The notes under the pieces are model-generated. The model saw only the letters and a list, made by a program, of their open reading frames with translations. It was not told the origin of the DNA and did not search any database. Below, one piece after another: positions 37,985 through 46,408 of a DNA stretch of 64,000 nt. This stretch comes from Phycisphaerales bacterium. GTDB lineage: Bacteria > Planctomycetota > Phycisphaerae > Phycisphaerales > UBA1924. The stretch covers positions 61,972 to 125,971 of the forward strand of contig JADZER010000073.1 in assembly GCA_020850415.1 (NCBI GenBank). Reading direction: 5' to 3'. Both the position numbers and the translations under genes were made by a program. Numbering within the stretch: the first letter of the stretch is position 1; each line of letters begins with the position of its first letter.

Positions 37985-39958
37985 TCACGGCTGCGCCGCG
38001 TCGTCAACGGGCCAGAGCTGCCCCAGCCACGACTCGTACACCGCCCGCTGCTCGGGCGTCGGCTCGCCCACCCGCTCGAGCGTCCACCGCTCGATCGGCA
38101 GCGCCCCGGTGACCACCTCAACCTCCCGCGCTTCGCCCCGCCGTTCAATCCCGAGCACCAGCGTCGTCCCCGGCTCGACCGATTCGAGGTACTCCTCCAG
38201 CGAGCCGTCCAGCTCCTCGCCGTTCACCGTCAGGAGTTCATCGTCCACCTGAACGCCGGCGTCGAAGGCCGGGCCGTCCGCGCGGACGGCGCTCACCGAC
38301 CCCCCCCGCTCGGTCAGGCCGAGGTACGAACCCTCGCCCGGATCCCCGGGGCTCAGGGCCACGCCCGCGCTCTCGAACGCACGCTCCAGGTCCAGCGGCT
38401 CGGTGCCCGAGACGAACGCCGCGAAGAAGTCCTCGAACGGGCTCCCCGAGAGCACCCGCAGCTTCGCGAGGAACTGCTCGGTCGTGAACCCGCCGGCCTC
38501 CAGCGGGTAGTCGCGGTAGAGCCCGCGGAGCACCTCGTCGAGCGAGACCTGGTTGCCCGTGCGCCGGCGCAGCTCCAGATCGAGCATCAGGCTCACCAGC
38601 GCGCCCTTGGTGTAGAACGACACCGTCGCGTTGATGTCGTTCGGCGTCGAGCGGTTGAACTTGATCCACGCGTCGTAGCTCGAATCGGCGAGGCTCTGCA
38701 CCCCGTACCCCGGACGCCGCCGCTCGGTGGAGATCGTCCGCGCCATCTGGGCCAGGTACTTGTCGGGGTCCAGCAGCCCCGTCCGCACCAGCGTCAGGTC
38801 GTCGTAGTAGCTGGTCGTGCCCTCCGACACCCACAGCAGGTCGGTGTAGTTCTCCCGCTGATACTCGTAGGGCGTCAGCCCCGCCGGACGCAGCCGCTTG
38901 ACATTCCAGGTGTGGAAGAACTCGTGCGACACCAGCCCCAGAAACCCCGCGTACGAGCTCTCCGAGGTGAACGACTCCGGCCGGGTGCACATGATCGTCG
39001 AGTTCAGGTGCTCGGTCCCGCCCCCGATCCCCGGCTGCGCGTGCACCAGGAACACATACCGCTGGTACGGCAGCGCCCCCCCCGGCCCCTCGAACACATC
39101 CCGCTGCGCGCGCACGATCGCCGAGAAGTCCGCCGCCAGCCGCTCGTCGTCGGGCTCCGCCGGGCCCCAGATCACGATGTCGTGCGCCGTGCCGTCCACC
39201 GTGAAGCTGGTCAGGTGGTGGATGCCGATCTCCAGCGGCGAGTCGACCAGCACATCGTAACCCGGCGCCAGCCACGCCCAGTCCTGCGTGGGGTCCTGCG
39301 CCAGGCCGGTCGCGACCCGCCAGCCCTCGGGCGCGTCCACCCGCACCCGCAGCGGCTCATCCCGCAGCGTGTCGGTATAGAAAAAGACCGCGGACCCGCT
39401 CAGGAACGCGTGCGTGTCGTCGGCGTGGCGCGTCCGGTCGTTGAGCGAGTTGGCGTAGATCGAGTACTCCACGACCACATCGCCGGGCCCCGCCGGCTGG
39501 ACGCGCCATGTGGACTTGTCCGTCTTCCGCACCGGCAGCGCCCCCCCGTCGGGGCCGACCGCCCGGATATCCACCACCGTGCCCGCGGGGTCGAGGATGA
39601 GGTACTTGCCGGGGCGCCAGGTCGGCAGACGCAGCTCGACCGCGCCCCCCGCCGGGTTCGGCACCCGCATCGTGATGTCCACCATCTGCGACTTGGCCCG
39701 GTGGAGCCCGACGGTGTACTCCACCGCCACGCGCCCCGCCCACTCGCCCGGGTCGTCGGCAAGATACGCCTGGGCCGCGGCGTGCCGGGCGCCGAGGAGC
39801 AGGGCCGCGAGGGTCACCATCGCGGAGAGCAACGGCCCGAACCCCCTGTGTGCCACGGCCGTGTCGGCCGTGTGGGGGTTGTGCGCCGCTCCCGCACGGC
39901 CGACACGCCCGTGGCACACGCGCTTGACGAAGGCTGATCGGCGGGTTCGGCTGTGCAT
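37985..39958 (-). CDS. M61 glycyl-aminopeptidase-like protease with PDZ domain
   Basis: A 657-aa exported peptidase. The zinc motif LVSHEFFHTWNVKRLRP (HExxH, about residue 345), the glutamate ligand in WVSEGTTSYYDDL and IGGGTEHLNS upstream are hallmarks of family M61. A PDZ domain (about 545-625, FDAGVQVDDELLTVNGEEL) follows, as usual. The signal peptide hydrophobic core is VTLAALLLGARHAAAQA. Between the chosen ATG (39958) and that core lies a peptide encoded by a GTGTGCCACGG hairpin repeat, so the insert stretches the n-region. Translation could instead start at ATG 39820. It follows the P-loop kinase gene by 31 bp on the same strand. Confidence 0.85.
   Translation of the reverse strand: MHSRTRRSAFVKRVCHGRVGRAGAAHNPHTADTAVAHRGFGPLLSAMVTLAALLLGARHAAAQAYLADDPGEWAGRVAVEYTVGLHRAKSQMVDITMRVPNPAGGAVELRLPTWRPGKYLILDPAGTVVDIRAVGPDGGALPVRKTDKSTWRVQPAGPGDVVVEYSIYANSLNDRTRHADDTHAFLSGSAVFFYTDTLRDEPLRVRVDAPEGWRVATGLAQDPTQDWAWLAPGYDVLVDSPLEIGIHHLTSFTVDGTAHDIVIWGPAEPDDERLAADFSAIVRAQRDVFEGPGGALPYQRYVFLVHAQPGIGGGTEHLNSTIMCTRPESFTSESSYAGFLGLVSHEFFHTWNVKRLRPAGLTPYEYQRENYTDLLWVSEGTTSYYDDLTLVRTGLLDPDKYLAQMARTISTERRRPGYGVQSLADSSYDAWIKFNRSTPNDINATVSFYTKGALVSLMLDLELRRRTGNQVSLDEVLRGLYRDYPLEAGGFTTEQFLAKLRVLSGSPFEDFFAAFVSGTEPLDLERAFESAGVALSPGDPGEGSYLGLTERGGSVSAVRADGPAFDAGVQVDDELLTVNGEELDGSLEEYLESVEPGTTLVLGIERRGEAREVEVVTGALPIERWTLERVGEPTPEQRAVYESWLGQLWPVDDAAQP
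39846..39921. repeat. GTGTGCCACGGCCGTGTCGG hairpin in the M61 signal region (family I)
   Basis: TGTGTGCCACGGCCGTGTCG (from 39847) pairs with CACGGCCGACACGCCCGTGG (from 39894) around a 25-bp centre. The element lies between the first ATG and the hydrophobic core of the signal peptide and leaves the frame open. Confidence 0.8.
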
Positions 39959-39989
39959 GCGGCTCAAGCTTCTCATCCTCTCCCGGTGT

Positions 39990-40628
39990 TCAGGTCTCGT
40001 CCGCGTCGTTGATGACCACAAGGTCCGCTGAAGCCCGGTACCCGCCCGCGAACCGGGCGAATGTGGGCTCGGCGACGGTAGCAAAGTACCGCCGGGCGTG
40101 CTCCACACCCCACCCCCGCTCGCCCGACGCCTCGATCCGCTCCCACCGCGCCCACCGCACGTCCGCCGGGGCATCGACGAAGACCGCCAGATCGATCGCC
40201 GGGCGCACCACCGGGTGCAGGGCGAAGATCCCCTCGCACGCGATCACCGGCCCCGGCGCAACGCGGGCCGAGCCCACCCGCCGGTGCGTCTGGAAGCACC
40301 ACGAAGGCATCTCGATCACCCGCCCCGACCGCAGCCAACCAAGGTGCTCGGCCAGCAGCGCCAGGTCCGCATGCCGCGGCTCATCCCGCTCGTGCTCGGG
40401 CAACCCGTCGTAGTCCGGCAAGTAATGGTCCGTCGAGAGCACCACCCCCCCGAGCGACCGCGCAAGCGTGCTCTTGCCCGAGCCGACCGGCCCGGTGATC
40501 CCAACAACCACCGCCCGCCCCCGCCCGGCCTCGGCCCCGCCCCCGCCGCAAGAGATCCGGCCGATCCACTCGCGCAGCACACCCGGCGCGTCGGACCACG
40601 AGACCGGACTGTGCTCGGGCGGAACCAC
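39990..40628 (-). CDS. Uridine-kinase-like P-loop kinase
   Basis: A 212-aa kinase with Walker A GITGPVGSGKSTLARSLG (about residue 39) and LSTDHYLPDYDGLPEHERDE, which matches the SxDxFYxD substrate region of uridine kinases and phosphoribulokinases. DLALLAEHLGWLRSGRVIEMP, APGPVIACEGIFAL (strand ending in EGIFAL, as in uridine kinase) and VFVDAPADVRWARWERI complete the pattern. It probably phosphorylates uridine/cytidine or a related small molecule. The GTG start is the best in-frame codon upstream of the conserved region. A conserved N-terminal preface (SWSDAPGVLREWIGRIS) is not part of the P-loop fold. Probably co-transcribed with the M61 gene. It contains one of only two ACGT sites found in the window (40159). 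Confidence 0.8.
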   Translation of the reverse strand: MVPPEHSPVSWSDAPGVLREWIGRISCGGGGAEAGRGRAVVVGITGPVGSGKSTLARSLGGVVLSTDHYLPDYDGLPEHERDEPRHADLALLAEHLGWLRSGRVIEMPSWCFQTHRRVGSARVAPGPVIACEGIFALHPVVRPAIDLAVFVDAPADVRWARWERIEASGERGWGVEHARRYFATVAEPTFARFAGGYRASADLVVINDADET

Positions 40629-40677
40629 GCCGGAGAGTATCGGCCCGGGCCCCCACGCAACAGCGCGCCCCCCCGCC

Positions 40678-40958
40678 ACAGAGCCCGAAGCGCCAGCGAG
40701 GGTCCACCGCCCGGACACCCGATGCCCCGGATTTCTTGAACGCGAAGGCCGCGAAGGACTCGAAGAAAGCCAGCAAGGCAGACTCACCACAGAGGACGCA
40801 GAGTTCCACAGAGGCAAGGCTGAATGGATGGTGTCGCAAAGCAGAGGGGAAAGTGTGGATCGGGTGGCATGGACAAGCCGGCTCGGCGGCTTGCCCGTGC
40901 TGTGGGTGGGTGAGGATCCCGCACCGGCAAGCAGCCTTGCCCAGGCCACCGTCGGCGG
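40678..40958. repeat. Composite repeat cluster left of the STAND gene (families C, D and a hairpin)
   Basis: This fills most of the 389-bp gap before the ATPase gene. Family C (AGAGCCCGAAGCGCCAGCGA) spans about 40679-40704, family D part 1 (TTGAACGCGAAGGCCGCGAA) about 40736-40765 and family D part 2 (CCACAGAGGACGCAGAGTTC) about 40787-40816. Around 40864-40950 lies a weaker inverted repeat (GTGGCATGGACAAGCC ... GGCTTGCCC / CCTTGCCCAGGCCACC). C and D recur in inverted order to the right of the ATPase gene. No coding sequence is supported here. Confidence 0.85.
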
Positions 40959-41000
40959 GTTAAGGCAGGCCACTCGACGCGGCCACCACCGGACGCATTG

Positions 41001-41009
41001 TGTTATGAT
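41001..41009 (+). promoter_or_regulatory. Candidate extended -10 promoter of the STAND ATPase gene
   Basis: TGTTATGAT is an extended -10 element (TG-N-TATGAT) ending 9 bp before the proposed TTG start codon, and no good -35 box is present. Expected initiation falls at or next to the start codon, so the leader would be absent or very short. Confidence 0.45.
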
Positions 41010-41017
41010 CCGCTGCT

Positions 41018-43942
41018 TTGGCATCTCCCATCCCTATCCCGTTCTTCGGTCGGGGCGCGGAACTCGCCGCGCTGGAGGAGCGGTGCGCATCGCCCGGGCT
41101 GACGATCGTGAAGGGCCCACCCCGGATCGGCAAGACCAGGCTGCTCACCCACTTCGTTGAGCGGTCCAAGGTCGCTGGCTCCCGTCGCGTCGGAATGGCC
41201 GAGGCCGGTGAGGCGGCGGGCGATGTGCTGCTGCGGGCGATCAAGGACGCATACGACCACTGGATGAAGGACGGGGGCGTGGTCGCCGAGGTCCGGTCGA
41301 TCGCCGCCCAGATGGAGGGCAAGTGGATCACCACGGCGGGCGTCGCCTTCGGGAAGGCGCTCGCGGGGTTCGGCGGCCCTGCCAAGGACTTGGTGAAAGC
41401 CGCCTTCGCCGCGCTCGAAGAGGCCAAGCGGATGGCCGAGGCCGGCGGCGTGCAGCTCACCCGTCTCACCAGCGAGGAGGCCCGAGACCTGCTGGCAGTC
41501 CTCGCCGAGGGGGCGGGGGCCCCCGTCGTCGTCGTCCTCAACCAGTGGGAGGAGGGCCAGGACCTCGGCAAGGACACGGCCACGCTGCGCACCTTCCTCG
41601 GCAACCAGGGCGAGTGGCCCGCGTGCCATGTCCTGCTCCACTTGCGGGATCCCCGATTCCCCAGGGACCGCAACCAGGAGGCCGGGGGTCTGGCGGCCCA
41701 GCTCCGGGAGTTCCCGACGGCGGGCACACTCAAGATCGGTCACCTGGACTTCGAGACCGACACCGATGCCTACGACGAGCTGATCGGCTGGCTCATCGAG
41801 CACTTCCCGGCCTTCGCCGCGACCGACGGCAGCGACTATCTCTCCGACCTGGCCCTGGAGGAGATCGGCGGCAACCCGGCGGTGCTCTCCGAGTGGGCCC
41901 ACGCCTCGGAGGCCGACCGGGCCTCGCTCGCCCGGCTGGGGGAGATCGCCGCCGACGCCCGGGCGATGCGGTACCCCGAGCTGCGCGTGCTCTACCGCCG
42001 CCTGCTCGACGAGGTCAACGCGGACCCCGCCCGCCTGCCGATCCTGGAGGTCGCCGTGCTGGCGGCGGTGCTCCCCCTGCCGGTCGACGCGGGGGAGCAA
42101 GCGTCGCTCCTGCCCGCGGTGCTCGGCGCCGCCGAGGACCATGCCCTGGACCGGCTGGAATCCGACGGCCTGCTCCGCCCCGAGGGCGGGCCGCGGCTGT
42201 CGCTCGGGCACCCCTCGCGGCGCGAGGCCGCCGCGCGGTGCGTGCTGGGGCTGAACGAGCGGCAGGAGGCGATGGACGGGGGCCTCGCGCCGGGTTTCAA
42301 GCCGTACCTCCGCCGGGCGGTGGCGCGGGTGATCCCGGCGCTGGTGGACCTGCACACGGCGGTGGCGTGGGGCGCGCTGGACGAGAGCCTCTTGCCAGCG
42401 GCGGCGACGCTCGCGGCCTCGGCCGGTCTCGTGCAGGCGGCGGGGTCGGGCGGATTCGCCGCGGCGCTCTGCGCCGCCGCGGGCGCCCTGTTCCCGGACG
42501 GGGCCAAGCATGCCGCGTTGGAGGGCGCCGCGGCCGCGGTCGCCGGGGCCAATCCGGCTGCGCGGCTGGTCGTCGCCGTGGGGCTGAACAACGCTATCGC
42601 CGAAAGCGGCGCCGATACCACCCGCGCGGACAAGCTGCTCGGGGAGCTGCGGTCGCTGGCGGGGGCCCACCCCGGCGACGCGGCCGTCCGCGAGCAGCTC
42701 GCCAAGGGGCTGTTCAACGCCTTCAACCACAGCGAGCCGAACTCCGCCCGCGCGGACGGGTTGCTCGGGGAGCTGCGGTCGCTGGCTGGGGCCCACCCCG
42801 GCGACGCGGCCGTCCGCGAGAACCTCGCCAGGGGGCTGTTCAACGCCTCCTACAACAGCGAGCGGAACTCCGCCCGCGCGGACGAGCTGCTCGGGGAGCT
42901 GCGGTCGCTGGCGGGGGCCCACCCCGGCGACGCGGCCGTCCGCGAGCAGCTAGCCATGGGGCTGTTCAACGCCTTCTGCCGAAGCGAGCGGAACTCCGCC
43001 CGCGCGGACGGGCTGCTCGGGGAGCTGCGGTCGCTGGCCGAGGCCCACCCCGGCGAGGCAGCCCTCCGCGAGCGGCTCGCCAGGGGGCTGAGCAACGCGA
43101 TCTTCCACAGCGGCGCGGACACCGCCCGCGCGGACCGATTGCTCGGGGAGCTGCGGTCGCTGCCGGGGGCCCACCCCGGCGACGCGCCAGTCCGCGAGGC
43201 CCTCGCCACGGGGCTGTTCAACGCCTTCCACGAGAGCGAGGCGAACTCCGCCCGCGCGGACGGGCTGCTCGGGGAGCTGCGGTCGCTGGCGGAGGACCAC
43301 CCCGGCGACGCGGCCGTCCGCGAGCGGCTCGCCACGGGGCTGTTCAACGCCTTCAACAACAGCGAGCGGAACTCCGCCCGCGCGGACGGGCTGCTCGGGG
43401 AGCTGCGGTCGCTGGCGGGGTCCCACCCCGGCGACGCGGCCGTCCGCGAGCCGCTCGCCAAGGGGCTGAACAACGCGATCTTCCACAGCGGCGCGGACTC
43501 CGCCCGCGCGGACGGGTTGCTCGGGGAGTTGCGTTCGCTGTCCGAGCGGTTCCCCGGCGAGGCGGCCGTCCGCGAACTGCTCGCCACGGGGCTGCTCAAC
43601 GCCTTCACCCTCAGCGAGGCGAACTCGGCCCGTGCGGACGGGTTTGTCGGGGAGCTGCGTTCGCTGTCGGAGGCGTTCCCCGGCGAGGCGGCCTTCCGCG
43701 GGTTGCTCGCCAGGGGGCTCGGGGTGTCGATGTACCACGCCGTCGGGGCGGGCGATGTGGGGCGGGCGGCGGGCCTGGCCGAGGAGTTGGTACTGCTCCG
43801 GGACGCGGTGGAGGCGCAGCCGGAGCTCGATGGGCTGTTCCGACAGACCTTCGAGGAAGCGGTCAGGCTGGCGGGGGAGAAGGGGGACGAGGCGGCGCGG
43901 GCCCGGCTGCTGGCGGCGTCGGAAGCCCTGTTCGGCGAGTAG
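41018..43942 (+). CDS. STAND-like P-loop ATPase with nine 42-residue helical repeats
   Basis: A 974-aa protein. The N-terminus FFGRGAELAALEERC leads into Walker A VKGPPRIGKTRLL (about residue 35) and a Walker-B-like strand APVVVVLNQWEE (about 170), as in AAA_16/STAND NTPases. After a winged-helix-like region come nine tandem 42-residue helical repeats (about residues 528-905) with the core RADGLLGELRSLAGAHPGD followed by AAVRExLAxGLFNAF. They resemble TPR-type repeats. STAND proteins with helical sensors act as signalling or anti-phage switches; no effector domain or partner gene is recognised here. The only upstream start after a stop is TTG 41018. The gene is bracketed by inverted composite repeats, and its repeat DNA is highly homogenised. 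Confidence 0.7.
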   Translation: MASPIPIPFFGRGAELAALEERCASPGLTIVKGPPRIGKTRLLTHFVERSKVAGSRRVGMAEAGEAAGDVLLRAIKDAYDHWMKDGGVVAEVRSIAAQMEGKWITTAGVAFGKALAGFGGPAKDLVKAAFAALEEAKRMAEAGGVQLTRLTSEEARDLLAVLAEGAGAPVVVVLNQWEEGQDLGKDTATLRTFLGNQGEWPACHVLLHLRDPRFPRDRNQEAGGLAAQLREFPTAGTLKIGHLDFETDTDAYDELIGWLIEHFPAFAATDGSDYLSDLALEEIGGNPAVLSEWAHASEADRASLARLGEIAADARAMRYPELRVLYRRLLDEVNADPARLPILEVAVLAAVLPLPVDAGEQASLLPAVLGAAEDHALDRLESDGLLRPEGGPRLSLGHPSRREAAARCVLGLNERQEAMDGGLAPGFKPYLRRAVARVIPALVDLHTAVAWGALDESLLPAAATLAASAGLVQAAGSGGFAAALCAAAGALFPDGAKHAALEGAAAAVAGANPAARLVVAVGLNNAIAESGADTTRADKLLGELRSLAGAHPGDAAVREQLAKGLFNAFNHSEPNSARADGLLGELRSLAGAHPGDAAVRENLARGLFNASYNSERNSARADELLGELRSLAGAHPGDAAVREQLAMGLFNAFCRSERNSARADGLLGELRSLAEAHPGEAALRERLARGLSNAIFHSGADTARADRLLGELRSLPGAHPGDAPVREALATGLFNAFHESEANSARADGLLGELRSLAEDHPGDAAVRERLATGLFNAFNNSERNSARADGLLGELRSLAGSHPGDAAVREPLAKGLNNAIFHSGADSARADGLLGELRSLSERFPGEAAVRELLATGLLNAFTLSEANSARADGFVGELRSLSEAFPGEAAFRGLLARGLGVSMYHAVGAGDVGRAAGLAEELVLLRDAVEAQPELDGLFRQTFEEAVRLAGEKGDEAARARLLAASEALFGE
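42600..43733 (+). repeat. Nine tandem 126-bp coding repeats
   Basis: The anchor TGCTCGGGGAGCTGCGGTCG recurs every 126 bp from about 42636 to 43644 with few changes in the first seven units. Units 8 and 9 are more diverged (TTGCGTTCGCTGTCCGAGCG). The high DNA identity, not only protein similarity, suggests recent expansion or gene conversion. Confidence 0.9.
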
Positions 43943-44014
43943 GCTCGGGGCAAAGCTCAAAGCGAAAAACTCAAAGCTCAAATCAAGGCACGCGGGGCCA
44001 GGGCGTCCTGCCTT

Positions 44015-44141
44015 CTCTCTGTGCCTCCGTGCCTCTGTGTTGACCCGCCTTGCTTCGCGCCCTTCGTGCCCTTCGCGTTCAAACAGCGCGTCGCTCGGGC
44101 GCCCGCGGCGTCGGACCCTCGCCGGCGCTTCGGGCTCTGTT
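44015..44141. repeat. Composite repeat cluster right of the STAND gene (inverted D and C)
   Basis: In order: CTCTCTGTGCCTCCGTGCCT (from 44015), TTCGCGCCCTTCGTGCCCTT (from 44054, ending GCGTTCAA at 44082), then GGACCCTCGCCGGCGCTTCG (from 44113). Read on the minus strand, the order and spacing match the cluster at 40678-40816. The 269-bp gap holds no gene. Confidence 0.85.
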
Positions 44142-44211
44142 CCCCGGATCTCCGCACACAAGGCCCCCTCCCGCTGTACCATGCCCCCTCGCACCCGGCG
44201 CCGGAGCAATC

Positions 44212-45516
44212 ATGTCGCTGCACCCTGAGGGCTTCATCGGGATCGCCGTGCTCCTCGGCCTGGCCTGGGCCATCTCCGAGGACCGCAAGCACTTCCCCGT
44301 GCGTCTGGTCGTCATGGGGGTGCTGGTGCAATTAGTGGTCGGCTGGCTCCTGCTCAAGTTCCCGCCGGTGGTCTTCTTCTTCAGCGTGCTCGGGCAGTGG
44401 ATCAACGCGGCCATCTCCTCCGCCGACGCCGGCTCCTCGCTCCTGTTCGGCAAGCTCGCCGACCCCGCCGGCCCCGCGGGGGCGGTGTTCGCCTTCCGGG
44501 TGCTCCCGGTCATCGTGTTCTTCGCGTCGCTGATCGCGGTGCTCTACCACCACGGCATCATGCAGCGCGTGATCGCCGGCCTCGCCTGGCTGCTGCGGGC
44601 CACCCTGGGCGTCACCGGCACCGAGGCCCTGGCCATGGCCGCCAATGTCTTTGTCGGCCAGACCGAGGCCCCCCTCTGCGTCCGCCCCTTCATCCCCAGG
44701 ATGACCCGCGCCCAGCTCGCCACGCTCATGGTCGGCGGCTTCGCCACCATCGCCGGCAGCGTCTTCGCCGTCTATGTCACCATGCTCGGCGGCGACGACC
44801 CGCACTCGCCCCAGCGCCTCGCCTTCATCAAGCACCTGATCACCGCCAGCGTCCTCTCGGCGCCCGCCGCGTTCGTCATGGCCCGGATCATCGTCCCCGA
44901 GCGGGGCACGCCGATCGACGAGGGCCTCCGATCCGCCCAGGTGGAGCGCACCACCCGCAACACCCTCGACGCCGCCGCCGCCGGCGCGACCGACGGGCTC
45001 CGCCTCGCCCTCAATGTCGCGGCGATGCTGGTGGCGTTCGTCGCGCTCCTCGCCCTGGTCAACACCCTGCTCGGCGCCCTCGGCCAGGTCGGCCTGCCCC
45101 GCCTCGCCCTCGACGCCCTCGGCGTGGACTCGCTCCGCCTGGAGGTGATCCTCGGCTGGCTCCTGGCCCCCATCGCCTGGGCCATGGGCGTCCCCTGGGC
45201 CGAGTGCTCCTTCTTCGGCACCCTGCTCGGCGAAAAGCTCGTCGTCACCGAGTTCATCGCCTACCAGCACCTCGCGGCCGACCTGCACCCGGCGGTCGGC
45301 GAGCCCTCCCACCTCAGCGAACGCTCCGCGGTCATCGCCGCCTACGCCCTCTGCGGCTTCGCGAACTTCCCCTCCATCGCCATCCAGATCGGCGGGCTCA
45401 CCGCCCTCGCACCGACCCGGCGCTCCGAGTTCGCCTCCCTCGGTTTGCGGGCAATGCTCGCCGGGGCCTTCGCAAGCTGGATGACCGCGTGCATCGCGGG
45501 ATTACTCCTGCGTTAG
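44212..45516 (+). CDS. nupC: NupC-family concentrative nucleoside transporter
   Basis: A 434-aa CNT-family symporter. The conserved regions are GQTEAPLCVRPFIPRMTRAQL (the Q-T-E nucleoside/sodium-binding hairpin), GGFATIAGSVFAVYV, VPWAECSFFGTLLGEKLVVTEF (the second E-S/F-x-x-G-x-K hairpin) and YALCGFANFPSIAIQIGGL. It should import nucleosides with sodium or protons across the inner membrane. It opens a plus-strand run with a BtpA-family gene (34 bp later) and a GH2-like enzyme (45 bp later). The ATG begins a short N-terminal stretch before the first helix. In-frame codons upstream derive from the repeat cluster. Confidence 0.92.
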   Translation: MSLHPEGFIGIAVLLGLAWAISEDRKHFPVRLVVMGVLVQLVVGWLLLKFPPVVFFFSVLGQWINAAISSADAGSSLLFGKLADPAGPAGAVFAFRVLPVIVFFASLIAVLYHHGIMQRVIAGLAWLLRATLGVTGTEALAMAANVFVGQTEAPLCVRPFIPRMTRAQLATLMVGGFATIAGSVFAVYVTMLGGDDPHSPQRLAFIKHLITASVLSAPAAFVMARIIVPERGTPIDEGLRSAQVERTTRNTLDAAAAGATDGLRLALNVAAMLVAFVALLALVNTLLGALGQVGLPRLALDALGVDSLRLEVILGWLLAPIAWAMGVPWAECSFFGTLLGEKLVVTEFIAYQHLAADLHPAVGEPSHLSERSAVIAAYALCGFANFPSIAIQIGGLTALAPTRRSEFASLGLRAMLAGAFASWMTACIAGLLLR

Positions 45517-45550
45517 AATGCGCCGTTCGCATCTTGCAAGGGAGAATCCG

Positions 45551-46363
45551 ATGCCGAAGTCCGCTGCACGACCGCTCCGCTCAAAGGCCCTCATCGGCAT
45601 GGTGCATGTCGGCGCGTTACCCGGGACGCCCTCGGGCGAGGACACGGTCCCCATGCTCGCCATGCGCGCCGTGACCGAGGCCAAGCTCCTCATGGACTGC
45701 GGCTTCGACGGCCTCATCCTCGAGAACATGCACGACCGCCCCTATGTCCACGGGCGACAGGGCCCCGAGATCGTCGCCGCGATGACCCGAGTCGCCGTCG
45801 AGGTCGCAAGCGCCGTCGACCTGCCGCTGGGCCTCCAGGTGCTCTCCGGCGGCGAGCGCGAGGCCCTCGCCATCGCCCAGGCCGCCGAGGCCCAGTTCAT
45901 CCGCTGCGAGAACTTCGTCTACGCGCATGTCGCCGACGAGGGCCTGCTCGCCGAGGCCGCGGCCGGCCCGCTGCTCAGATACCGGCGGTCGATCGGCGCC
46001 GACGGCATCTCGATCATGTGCGATGTCAAGAAGAAGCACGCCTCGCACGCGCTCACGGCGGACCTCACGATCGAAGACTGCGCCCACGCCGCGGAGTTCT
46101 TCGGGGCCGACGGCCTCATCGTCACCGGCGGATTCACCGGCTCCCCCACCGACCCGACCGAGGTCGATCGCGTGAAGGCCTCGGTGAGGGTCCCCGTCTG
46201 GGTCGGCTCGGGCGTCCAGCCCGCGCAGCTCGGGCGCCTCTTCGAGAGCGCAGACGCCCTGGTCGTCGGCTCCTGGATCAAGCAGGGCGGTGTATGGTCG
46301 AACGGGCCCGACGCCAAACGCTGCAAGGAAATCGTCGCCGAGGCCGCCCGGGTCCGCGGCTAG
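45551..46363 (+). CDS. btpA: BtpA/SgcQ-family TIM-barrel protein
   Basis: A 270-aa BtpA-family protein. The family motifs LIGMVHVGALPGTP, EAKLLMDCGFDGLILENMHD, FIRCENFVYAHVADEGLLA, ADVxKKHASH-like CDVKKKHASHALTADLTIED and GLIVTGGFTGSPTDP are all present. The fold is a TIM barrel. Cyanobacterial BtpA stabilises photosystem I, while SgcQ-type relatives sit in sugar operons with unknown enzymatic roles. A metabolic role linked to the nucleoside transporter upstream or the glycosidase downstream is inference. GGGAGA stands 7 nt before the ATG. Confidence 0.88.
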   Translation: MPKSAARPLRSKALIGMVHVGALPGTPSGEDTVPMLAMRAVTEAKLLMDCGFDGLILENMHDRPYVHGRQGPEIVAAMTRVAVEVASAVDLPLGLQVLSGGEREALAIAQAAEAQFIRCENFVYAHVADEGLLAEAAAGPLLRYRRSIGADGISIMCDVKKKHASHALTADLTIEDCAHAAEFFGADGLIVTGGFTGSPTDPTEVDRVKASVRVPVWVGSGVQPAQLGRLFESADALVVGSWIKQGGVWSNGPDAKRCKEIVAEAARVRG

Positions 46364-46408
46364 CATTCCCGGGCGGAGATCCTCCGTGCCCGGCCGGAGG
46401 CTCCACTC

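Noticed and set aside
40864..40960. A small gene or RNA in the gap before the STAND gene
   Set aside because: The sequence is accounted for by repeat units and a weak inverted repeat. No start with a ribosome site and no conserved product.
42600..43733. CRISPR-like regular repeats
   Set aside because: The 126-bp units are contiguous, have no spacers and are translated in one frame as helical repeats.
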